A stretch of DNA of 12,000 nucleotides, taken from positions 1 through 12,000 of the forward strand of contig CAYGZA010000213.1 of assembly GCA_964354135.1 (NCBI GenBank), given 5' to 3'. The notes below the pieces were generated by a model, which made no database searches, was not told the origin of the DNA, and saw nothing but the letters and a program-made list of their open reading frames with translations. This stretch comes from CAYGZA01 sp964354135 (GTDB lineage Bacteria > Planctomycetota > Planctomycetia > Pirellulales > Thermoguttaceae). Position 1 is the first letter of the stretch; every line of letters begins with the position of its first letter. A program made the translations under genes and the position numbers. Positions 6,368 to 12,000 of the stretch are shown here, piece after piece.

Positions 6368-6852
6368 TCCGCATCGAGATCGCCAATCGCCAGGCGGCCG
6401 TGGCCGTGGACCGACGGCAGTTGCGGCGCGCCGTGCGGATCGTGCTCGAAGAGGAGTCGATTTCCGAGGCCCGGGTCGGCATCGCCGTCGTCGACGATGC
6501 TGCGATCCGGGAACTCAACCGGCGGTACCTCGCTCACGATGAGGCCACCGACGTGCTCAGTTTCGTCCTGGAACGTTCCCGGCGGGGCGTGGAGGGGGAA
6601 ATCGTCGTCAGCGGTCAGACGGCTTGCCGAGTGGCCCAAGAGTACCGCTGGACTGCAGCCCAGGAGTTGTTCCTCTACGTGATCCATGGCGCCCTGCACC
6701 TGGCCGGCTGGACCGACGAGACACCGGAGAAACGGTCGGCAATGGCCCGCCGCGAGCGGGCCTGCCTGGCCCATTTCGGACTCAAACCCCGATACCGAAA
6801 ATCGGCCGCACCATGTCGACCGAAAAAGCGACTGCCATCGTCCTCAGGCTAG
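6364..6852 (+). CDS. ybeY: Endoribonuclease/rRNA maturation factor YbeY
   Basis: A 162-residue member of the UPF0054 metal-dependent family, required for 16S rRNA 3'-end maturation and ribosome quality control in studied bacteria. Recognisable blocks are LNRRYLAHDEATDVLSFVLE (51-70), GEIVVS (78-83) and the metal site HGALHLAGWTD (108-118). The family metal motif is His-x3-His-x5-His; His108 and His112 are present but the third position is Asp118. Residues after about 142 (basic, serine-ending tail) do not look like the family and mostly lie in DNA that also encodes the start of recO. The ATG at 6364 overlaps the upstream stop by 4 nt, so translation is probably coupled. Its place directly after phoH and the 7TM-HD gene supports the call. 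Confidence 0.94.
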   Translation: MIRIEIANRQAAVAVDRRQLRRAVRIVLEEESISEARVGIAVVDDAAIRELNRRYLAHDEATDVLSFVLERSRRGVEGEIVVSGQTACRVAQEYRWTAAQELFLYVIHGALHLAGWTDETPEKRSAMARRERACLAHFGLKPRYRKSAAPCRPKKRLPSSSG

Positions 6853-7568
6853 TGGAATTCTCCGAAAGCAGCCTGGTCACCACGCTCTTCACGCGGGAGT
6901 TCGGCAAGATACAGGGTCTGGCGAAGGGTGGTAAGCGGCTGAAGGGCCCCTTCGAGTCTGCTCTTGACCTGTTGGCCTTGTGTCGAATAGTCTTCCTCCG
7001 CAAATCGTCCGAGGCACTCGACCTGTTGACCGAAGCCAAGCTTCAGCGGCGGTTTCGCATTGCCGGACGGGACCTCCTCAGTTTGTACGCCGGCTTTTAC
7101 GTGGCCGAGCTGCTGAACGAGTTGACCGACGAGTACGACCCTCATCCGGAGCTGTTCGACCTGGCCGACGAGACCCTCGCAGCCCTTTCCGCGGGAGAGT
7201 CGGTAGTGCGGCGAATCCTGCGGTTCGAGCTCGGCGGTCTGCGGATCCTGGGACATCTGCCGTCGCTGGAAACCTGCGTCGGATGTGGAAACCAGGTTCC
7301 CATCACCGGCCGCGTGGCGTTCGGACAACTGGATGGGGGGGTGCTGTGCGGCAAGTGCCGCGGCGGAAAGAGGCAAGTCGCTTCGGTCACGGCGGGCGTG
7401 CTTAGGATCATGAGCCAGATGGCGGACGCCAACGGCAGGCTATGGCGCCGCGTGGAGATCGATCCCCGCAGTTGCGGGGAGCTCCGCGGCGTGCTGAACC
7501 ACTATCTCTACAACTTGTTGGGCCGGAAACCACGGTTGCACCAGTACCTGGCCGTGCTGGCCGGGTGA
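6813..7568 (+). CDS. recO: DNA repair protein RecO
   Basis: A 251-residue protein, close to the usual ~240-260. RecO works with RecR (and RecF) to load RecA onto SSB-coated single-stranded DNA and anneals complementary strands. The N-terminal OB-fold is seen in ATAIVLRLVEFSESSLVTTLFTREFGKIQGLAKGGKR (residues 6-42, quoted here only as a region; key features are the LVEF-SES turn and the G-K motif). A helical middle follows, with LYAGFYVAELLNELT (91-105). Four cysteines form a zinc site: Cys155 and Cys158 (CVGC), Cys179 and Cys182 (CGKC). The frame is open back to 6624, but homology starts at MSTEKATAIV, so ATG 6813 is chosen. This start overlaps the ybeY end by 40 nt. There is no obvious ribosome site; translation may depend on ribosomes finishing ybeY. 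Confidence 0.93.
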   Translation: MSTEKATAIVLRLVEFSESSLVTTLFTREFGKIQGLAKGGKRLKGPFESALDLLALCRIVFLRKSSEALDLLTEAKLQRRFRIAGRDLLSLYAGFYVAELLNELTDEYDPHPELFDLADETLAALSAGESVVRRILRFELGGLRILGHLPSLETCVGCGNQVPITGRVAFGQLDGGVLCGKCRGGKRQVASVTAGVLRIMSQMADANGRLWRRVEIDPRSCGELRGVLNHYLYNLLGRKPRLHQYLAVLAG

Positions 7569-7606
7569 CGTACTGACGACGCGGCCAGAGAGGACAGAGG
7601 ACAAGG

Positions 7607-8980
7607 ATGTCCCGCACCAGAGCGCATGGACTGCGAATCGCCGCGTGGGCGGCCTGCCTGGCTTGCCTGGGCGCCGGGTGCCGGAGCCTCTCGCCGCCGG
7701 CCAACTCTCCTCGGTCGCAGTTTTCGCGGGCGGCCGGCGACCCGAGCCGCGACGAGAACGAAGGGTGGCTGTTCCGCCGCTTGACCGGACAAGACAAACG
7801 GGACGGCGGGGGCCAGCGTGAGGGGGCGGCCGCCGCCCCGCAGTCCGACCCGGCCATCCAGCTCACTTCCGCCGTGGAGCCGGTCTCCTCGGGCCCGAGC
7901 CCCGAAGAGTCGATAGATGCCGCCCCCGGCAAGTCCACCCGGCTCAAGCGCCAAACCAAGCACCACGAGAGCGAAGACACCGGCTTCCTCAGCACGCTGG
8001 CCCCGTCGAACGTGTACAAGAGCGTCAAGGCATGGGCCGGCTACGGACCGAACGAGGAAGCGGCGCGGACGGCGTTTCAGGAAGGCAAAGACCTCTTCCG
8101 GCAGAAGCGCTACGACGAGGCGGCCAAGAAGTTCGCCGTCGCCGCCGACCGCTGGCCCGACAGCGCCCTGGAGGAAGACGCCCTCTTCCTGCTGGGGGAA
8201 TGCTACTTCTTTACGGATCGCTACCCCAAAGCGCACGATACCTACGAGGCCCTGCTGAAAAAGTACGAGTTCTCTCGGCACTTGGACCGGGTTGCCGCCC
8301 GCGAGTTCTCCATCGGGCGCTATTGGGAGCAGGCGTACGCCCACAGCCCGGAGTGGGTGATCGCCCCGAACTTCACCGACAAGACGCGGCCGCTCTTCGA
8401 TACCTGGGGAAACGCCCTGAAGGCCTACGAGCACGTGCGGATGAACGACCCCGGCGGACCGCTCGGCGACGACGCCGTCATGGCCGTCGCGAACGCCAAC
8501 TTCATCTACCGCCGCTACGAAGAAGCCGCGCACCAGTACGATATCTTGCGCAAGGAATACCCCAAGAGCGAGCACCAGCTCAAGGCTCATCTGCTCGCCT
8601 TGGAGTCGAAGCGGCACGTCTACCAAGGCCCGCTCTACGACGGCGCCCCGTTGAAGGAGGCCGGCGAAATCGCCGACCAGGCCCTCGTGCGCTTCGGCCC
8701 CACCCTGGGACGCGAGCGGGACGGCGTGATCGATGCCAAAAACCGCATCGTCGAAGAGCGCGCGCTGCGGGACTGGTCCGTCGCCCAGTACTACGAGAAG
8801 AACCGCTACTACGGTTCCGCCCGCCTCTACTACCAGACCTTGATCGACGAGTATCCCCAGACCAGCGTGGCCGAGGCAGCCCGCGAGCGCCTGGAGGCGA
8901 TCAAGGACCTGCCCGCCGAGCCGCCCAACCACTTCAAGTGGCTGACCAACCTGTTCGAATCGAAGAAGCGACGCCGATAG
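7607..8980 (+). CDS. BamD-like tetratricopeptide lipoprotein
   Basis: A 457-residue exported protein. The N-terminus is basic, then hydrophobic, then reaches Cys25 in CLGAGC, a slightly imperfect lipobox, so lipoprotein processing is likely. Residues 30-145 are low-complexity and polar, probably a flexible linker. From 150 on there are TPR-like repeats: AFQEGKDLFRQKRYDEAAKKF (157-177), LFLLGECYFFTDRYPKAHDTY (193-213), a unit around 290-320 with YRRYEEAAHQYDILRKEYP, and one around 390-420 with YYEKNRYYGSARLYYQTLIDEYP. This repeat style and lipid anchor resemble BamD/YfiO of the outer-membrane beta-barrel assembly machine, but the protein is nearly twice as long as E. coli BamD. A ribosome site AGAGG (7596-7600) precedes ATG 7607. 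It lies 38 nt after recO and 18 nt before lptE, fitting a cell-envelope role. Another TPR scaffold function remains possible. Confidence 0.82.
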   Translation: MSRTRAHGLRIAAWAACLACLGAGCRSLSPPANSPRSQFSRAAGDPSRDENEGWLFRRLTGQDKRDGGGQREGAAAAPQSDPAIQLTSAVEPVSSGPSPEESIDAAPGKSTRLKRQTKHHESEDTGFLSTLAPSNVYKSVKAWAGYGPNEEAARTAFQEGKDLFRQKRYDEAAKKFAVAADRWPDSALEEDALFLLGECYFFTDRYPKAHDTYEALLKKYEFSRHLDRVAAREFSIGRYWEQAYAHSPEWVIAPNFTDKTRPLFDTWGNALKAYEHVRMNDPGGPLGDDAVMAVANANFIYRRYEEAAHQYDILRKEYPKSEHQLKAHLLALESKRHVYQGPLYDGAPLKEAGEIADQALVRFGPTLGRERDGVIDAKNRIVEERALRDWSVAQYYEKNRYYGSARLYYQTLIDEYPQTSVAEAARERLEAIKDLPAEPPNHFKWLTNLFESKKRRR

Positions 8981-8998
8981 TCCCCGCGGCACCCGCCC

Positions 8999-9586
8999 AT
9001 GAACGCCTCAGGTCTCCCGGTTCCGGACAGAATCCCCATCGGTGCGGCACCCCGCCCGGCTCGCTGGGGGACATTGCTCCTATCGGTCGTTTGGCTTGTC
9101 GGGTTGGGCGGATGCGCCGGCTATCAGGTCGGAAACGACTCGCTGTATCCCTCCCACATCCGCTCGGTCTACGTGCCGATCTTCGAGTCCAGCAGCTTCC
9201 GGCCGCACCTCGGGGAACGCCTGACGGAAGCAGTGATGAAGGAGATCCAGCTCAAGACCCCCTACAGGGTCGTCGGCGACGCCGTCGTCGCCGACAGCAT
9301 CCTCTCCGGCCGGATCACGGGGGACACCAAGCGGGTGCTGATCGAGAACCGCTACGATGAGCCGCGCGAGGTGGAAGTGAGCCTCCAGGTCCAAGTCCAG
9401 TGGCTCGATCGCCAGGCGAACCTCATCCGCCAGAGCGGGCCGATTCCCGTCCCATCCGAAATCGTCACCGTCGGCGAGAGCGCCACCGCGGTACCCGAAG
9501 TGGGCCAGTCGATCGCCACCGCCCAGCAGCAGGCGATCCATCGGCTCGCCGAGCAGATCGTCGCCATGATGGAAATCCCGTGGTAG
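8999..9586 (+). CDS. lptE: LptE-family LPS-assembly lipoprotein
   Basis: A 195-residue lipoprotein. A hydrophobic stretch (about 25-38) ends in the lipobox LGGC with Cys39, followed by AGYQVG, the glycine-tyrosine start typical of LptE. The mature part keeps family features: YPSHIRSVYVPIFESSSF (50-67), ERLTEAVMKEI (73-83), a YRVVGDAVVADSILSGRITG region, beta strands alternating polar and hydrophobic residues, and a C-terminal helix QQQAIHRLAEQIVAMME. LptE plugs the LptD barrel that inserts LPS into the outer membrane. LptE is poorly conserved, so the call rests on lipobox, size and strand pattern. The 38 residues before the cysteine are long for a lipoprotein signal. No other ATG lies upstream of the hydrophobic stretch, though a GTG within it cannot be excluded as a start. 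There is no ribosome site. The stop overlaps the folP start by 7 nt. Confidence 0.82.
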   Translation: MNASGLPVPDRIPIGAAPRPARWGTLLLSVVWLVGLGGCAGYQVGNDSLYPSHIRSVYVPIFESSSFRPHLGERLTEAVMKEIQLKTPYRVVGDAVVADSILSGRITGDTKRVLIENRYDEPREVEVSLQVQVQWLDRQANLIRQSGPIPVPSEIVTVGESATAVPEVGQSIATAQQQAIHRLAEQIVAMMEIPW

Positions 9587-10434
9587 ACTGGACCCTACGA
9601 ACCGAGACCCTCAGGTTCGGCAGCCTGCCGCTCCTGATGGGCGTCGTCAACGTCACTCCGGACAGCTTCTCCGACGGCGGCCGATATCTGGACCCCGCCG
9701 CGGCCATTGCCCACGGGCTGCGTTTGGCGGCCGAGGGGGCCGATCTGCTCGACGTGGGCGGCGAGAGCACCCGGCCTGGCGCGGCACCCGTGGACGCCCA
9801 AGAGGAACTTCGCCGCGTGATCCCGGTGATTGCCGGCTTGTGCCGACGGGCCGCAATCTTAGTGTCGGTCGATACCTCCAAGGCCGTGGTCGCCCGGGAG
9901 GCGATTGCGGCCGGGGCCCAGGTCATCAACGACGTAACGGCACTCTGCGGCGATCCCGGGATGCTCGAAGTCGTGGTCCAGTCCGGGGCCGGCGTCTGCG
10001 TGATGCACATGCAGGGCACTCCGCGGACCATGCAGGCCAATCCGACCTATGGGAACGTAGTCCGCGAGGTCATCGCATTCCTCCGCGGCCGCCGCGATGC
10101 TCTGTTGTCCGCCGGCATCGCTCCAGACCGCATCGCACTGGACCCCGGGATCGGGTTCGGCAAGACGGTCGAGCACAATCTCGCCCTATTGAGCAACGCG
10201 TGGCAGCTCCACGAGCTGGGATGTCCGATCCTGGTCGGCCCGTCGCGCAAAAGCTTCATCGGTAAGGTCCTGCGCCTCGAACAAGCGGATCTCACCGCCG
10301 GCACGATCGGCGTCGCTTTGGCCCTCGCGCGACAGCGCGTCCACATCCTCCGCGTCCACGACGTGGCCCCCGTGCGCCAGGCACTGATCCTGTTTGAGGA
10401 GTCGGGCGGGCTGGAACGGAGGGGCGAGGGGTGA
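9580..10434 (+). CDS. folP: Dihydropteroate synthase
   Basis: A 284-residue TIM-barrel enzyme of normal length that joins 6-hydroxymethyl-dihydropterin diphosphate to p-aminobenzoate in folate synthesis; it is the sulfonamide target. Both family signatures are intact: MGVVNVTPDSFSDGG (20-34) and DVGGESTRPGA (58-68). Other substrate-contact segments are SVDTSK (96-101), NDVT (117-120), MHMQGTPRTMQ (142-152), DPGIGFGKT (188-196), GPSRKSFIG (220-228) and RVHDV (258-262). The frame is open back to 9400, but that part is the shadow of lptE and contains no folP homology. The only sensible start is GTG 9580, which overlaps the lptE stop as GTGGTAG, so translation is probably coupled to lptE. It is the last gene of the cluster. 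No resistance-type insertions are seen in the two signature loops. Confidence 0.95.
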   Translation: MVDWTLRTETLRFGSLPLLMGVVNVTPDSFSDGGRYLDPAAAIAHGLRLAAEGADLLDVGGESTRPGAAPVDAQEELRRVIPVIAGLCRRAAILVSVDTSKAVVAREAIAAGAQVINDVTALCGDPGMLEVVVQSGAGVCVMHMQGTPRTMQANPTYGNVVREVIAFLRGRRDALLSAGIAPDRIALDPGIGFGKTVEHNLALLSNAWQLHELGCPILVGPSRKSFIGKVLRLEQADLTAGTIGVALALARQRVHILRVHDVAPVRQALILFEESGGLERRGEG

Positions 10435-10549
10435 CCGGGTGAAGGCGATTTAGCCGTCCCGCTTGCGCGGCGCGTTCATTAACTCGTAAGTCGCTCTCCA
10501 GAAACCCTTTACGTCTCCCATGCCACTATCCCCCGCTCCCCAATCGACA

Positions 10550-10578
10550 TTGACTCTTGGGCCCGTCCAAGGGATACT
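10550..10578 (+). promoter_or_regulatory. Sigma-70-like promoter for proA
   Basis: TTGACT (10550-10555) matches the -35 consensus at five of six positions, and GATACT (10573-10578) matches -10 at four of six, with the ideal 17-nt spacer. The spacer includes the inverted repeat CTTGG/CCAAG (10556-10560 and 10567-10571). Transcription would begin near 10585, giving a leader of about 80 nt. This is the best-spaced promoter in the window. Confidence 0.5.
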
Positions 10579-10644
10579 TCTATGGCTCCTCAACGCCCCT
10601 CGGCATTGCAATGCGGCTCCGCTCGTCCCACAACACGTAACTGA

Positions 10645-10654
10645 TTGACGTCAA
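10645..10654. promoter_or_regulatory. Perfect 10-bp palindrome just before proA
   Basis: TTGACGTCAA is fully self-complementary and ends 13 nt before the proA ATG, inside the proposed leader. It could be a small operator. A palindrome of this length can also arise by chance, and no second copy is seen nearby. Confidence 0.25.
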
Positions 10655-10667
10655 ACAGCTTCCGGCG

Positions 10668-11942
10668 ATGGCATCCAACTCGATCGGCGATCTGCGCGAA
10701 TACTGTCTGGACGTGGCTCGCCGGGCCAAGCAGGCAGCGGCGGAGATGGTGCAGGTTACCGGGGCCCAGAAGAACGGTTGGCTGCAGCGGAGTGCCCGGC
10801 TGCTGGTCGAGCGGTCGGTAGCCCTGGCCGATGCCAATCGGCGGGACTTGGCGGCTGCCCCGGGCTACGGGCTGACCGACGCCCAGGTGGATCGGCTCCG
10901 GCTCACTCCAGATCGCATCGAGTCGATCGCCAGGACGCTTGAGGAGGTCGCGGTGCTCCCGGATCCGGTGGGAGAGGTGATCTGGTCTTCCGTTCGGCCG
11001 AATGGGTTGCAGGTGCAGAAGGTGAGGGTCCCCTTGGGGGTGATCTTCTTCATTTACGAGTCCCGCCCTAATGTGACGGCCGACGCCGCGGCCCTATGCG
11101 TCAAGAGCGGCAATGCCGTGATTCTCCGCGGCGGGAAAGAGGCCGCTCATTCCAGCGCAGCGATTGTCGAAATCCTGGCCGAAGCGGCAGCCGACGCCGG
11201 CCTGCCGGGCGATGCGGTGCAACTGGTGGCCACGCCAGACCGGGAAGCCGTGGGGCATTTCCTGCGCCTGCCGGAGTACATCAGCGTTGCCATCCCCCGA
11301 GGCGGCGAAGGGCTTATCCGCCGCGTCGCCGAAGAGGCGCGGATGCCGGTCATCAAGCACTACGCCGGCAATTGCCACGTCTATCTGGACCGTTCCGCCG
11401 ATCCCGAGATGGCGGAGCGGCTCGTGGTGAACGCCAAGTGCCAGCGGATGGGTGTCTGCAACGCCGCGGAATCGCTGCTGGTCCATGCTGCCGCAGCCGG
11501 GACTCTTCTCCCGAGGGTCGGCTCGGCCCTCACTGAGCGGGGTATCGAAATCCGCGGCGACGAGCGGACCCTGGCCCTGTTACCTCAGGCCGTCGCGGCA
11601 ACCGAAGAAGATTACTACAAGGAATACCTTGGCCCGGTGATTTCCGTGAAGGTGGTCGATTCGTTGGAAGAAGCCATCGAGCACATCCGTCGCTACGGCT
11701 CCCAGCACACGGAGGCCATCGTGACCAACGACCTGGCGGCGGCCAGGGCGTTTACCGCCTGGGTCGACAGCTCCGCGGTGATGGTCAATGCCAGCACGCG
11801 ATTCAACGACGGCGGGCAGTTCGGCCTCGGTGCGGAGATCGGAATCAGCACCGACAAGTTCCATGCCCGGGGGCCTTGCGGCATCAACGAGCTGACCAGC
11901 TACAAGTACGTGGTCTACGGGAGCGGCCAGGTGAGGGATTAG
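10668..11942 (+). CDS. proA: Glutamate-5-semialdehyde dehydrogenase (gamma-glutamyl phosphate reductase)
   Basis: A 424-residue cytoplasmic enzyme of normal length. It reduces gamma-glutamyl phosphate with NADPH to glutamate-5-semialdehyde, the second step of proline synthesis. Motifs in order: VPLGVIFFIYESRPNVTADAAALC region (121-144), GNAVILRGGKEA (148-159), IPRGGEGLI (209-217), the catalytic cysteine Cys264 in KCQRMGVCNAAE (257-268), the family signature from Val330 to Ile351 (AIEHIRRYGSQHTEAI) and STRFNDGGQFGLGAEIGIST near the end (376-395). All are intact. An in-frame TAA at 10638-10640 limits the start, and ATG 10668 is the only usual start codon that keeps the whole N-terminus. There is no clear ribosome site. 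proB is not in the window; the gene has its own promoter-like site and seems independent of the folP cluster. Confidence 0.96.
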   Translation: MASNSIGDLREYCLDVARRAKQAAAEMVQVTGAQKNGWLQRSARLLVERSVALADANRRDLAAAPGYGLTDAQVDRLRLTPDRIESIARTLEEVAVLPDPVGEVIWSSVRPNGLQVQKVRVPLGVIFFIYESRPNVTADAAALCVKSGNAVILRGGKEAAHSSAAIVEILAEAAADAGLPGDAVQLVATPDREAVGHFLRLPEYISVAIPRGGEGLIRRVAEEARMPVIKHYAGNCHVYLDRSADPEMAERLVVNAKCQRMGVCNAAESLLVHAAAAGTLLPRVGSALTERGIEIRGDERTLALLPQAVAATEEDYYKEYLGPVISVKVVDSLEEAIEHIRRYGSQHTEAIVTNDLAAARAFTAWVDSSAVMVNASTRFNDGGQFGLGAEIGISTDKFHARGPCGINELTSYKYVVYGSGQVRD

Positions 11943-11951
11943 GGATTAGGG
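11934..11951 (+). repeat. Short heptamer tandem repeat at the proA stop
   Basis: Two exact copies of AGGGATT (11934-11940 and 11941-11947) are followed by a partial third, AGGG (11948-11951). The proA stop TAG (11940-11942) sits across the junction of the copies, so the last codons of proA are part of the repeat. Nothing else is recognised in the remaining bases to 12000, which contain no visible gene start or hairpin. Confidence 0.5.
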
Positions 11952-12000
11952 GCCAAGTGTCAGTAATACGAGGTCACCCCCGTTTGGTGTTTGAAGCCGT

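Larger units (their letters stand above)
10435..10667. other. Intergenic region before proA
   Basis: These 233 nt separate the folP-ending cluster from proA and hold no gene. No strong terminator follows folP; only a 4-bp stem, CCGC-TTGC-GCGG, is seen around 10459-10470. The right half contains the proA promoter-like site and a short palindrome near the start codon. Confidence 0.6.

Noticed and set aside
6624..6812. Upstream extension of the recO frame
   Set aside because: The added 63 residues are the out-of-frame reading of ybeY. RecO homology begins at ATG 6813.
7508..8992. Minus-strand open frame of 494 codons opposite the TPR gene
   Set aside because: Its frame is the stop-poor antisense of a GC-rich gene. 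The plus-strand protein has a signal peptide, TPRs and a ribosome site, and the minus-strand one has nothing recognisable.
9400..9579. Upstream extension of the folP frame
   Set aside because: It is an Arg/Pro-rich shadow of lptE. Dihydropteroate synthase homology and normal length fit the GTG at 9580.
1..12000. CRISPR arrays, tRNA or rRNA genes, transposases, toxin-antitoxin or defence genes
   Set aside because: I looked for regularly spaced repeats, cloverleaf-like segments, transposase motifs and short toxin-antitoxin pairs, and saw none. Nearly all the DNA is covered by recognisable housekeeping genes.

Overview
The window is a high-GC, all-plus-strand stretch of bacterial chromosome carrying housekeeping genes. 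It probably comes from a planctomycete, most likely of the Pirellulales type. Four things point there. The small two-zinc-ribbon protein and the BamD-like TPR lipoprotein have the look of planctomycete families. The order phoH, 7TM-HD hydrolase, ybeY, recO is followed by outer-membrane assembly lipoproteins. Several clear genes lack a Shine-Dalgarno sequence. Several enzymes carry lineage-style replacements at otherwise conserved positions. This assignment is inference from recalled family features; no database search was done.

Layout. Positions 1-449 hold the C-terminal part of adenylosuccinate synthetase (purA), cut by the window edge. uppS (457-1215) follows 7 nt later, then cdsA (1253-2191), so these three look like one transcription unit. 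A non-coding stretch of about 370 nt (2192-2561) contains a GC-rich inverted repeat, a promoter-like site and a structured leader. A 112-residue protein with two zinc ribbons (2562-2900) comes next, apparently on its own, followed by a hairpin and a second promoter-like site. A seven-gene cluster then runs from 3139 to 10434: phoH, a pgpH/yqfF-type 7TM-HD phosphodiesterase, ybeY, recO, a BamD-like TPR lipoprotein, lptE and folP. Gaps in it are at most 38 nt and three junctions overlap (ATGA at pgpH/ybeY, 40 nt at ybeY/recO, 7 nt at lptE/folP), which indicates one operon with translational coupling. A 233-nt intergenic region with a good sigma-70-like promoter precedes proA (10668-11942). The last 58 nt hold no gene.

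How the genes fit together. UppS supplies the lipid carrier for peptidoglycan and LPS sugars, and CdsA supplies CDP-diacylglycerol for phospholipids. The TPR lipoprotein and LptE are candidates for outer-membrane protein and LPS assembly. PhoH and YbeY are linked to RNA metabolism and ribosome maturation, the 7TM-HD protein to cyclic-di-AMP breakdown, RecO to recombinational repair, and PurA, FolP and ProA to purine, folate and proline synthesis.

No mobile element, CRISPR array, RNA gene or defence system was found. I do not see a clear undescribed system. The points most worth a second look are the two-zinc-ribbon protein with its structured leader, the replaced third metal ligand of YbeY, and altered signature residues in CdsA and PurA.
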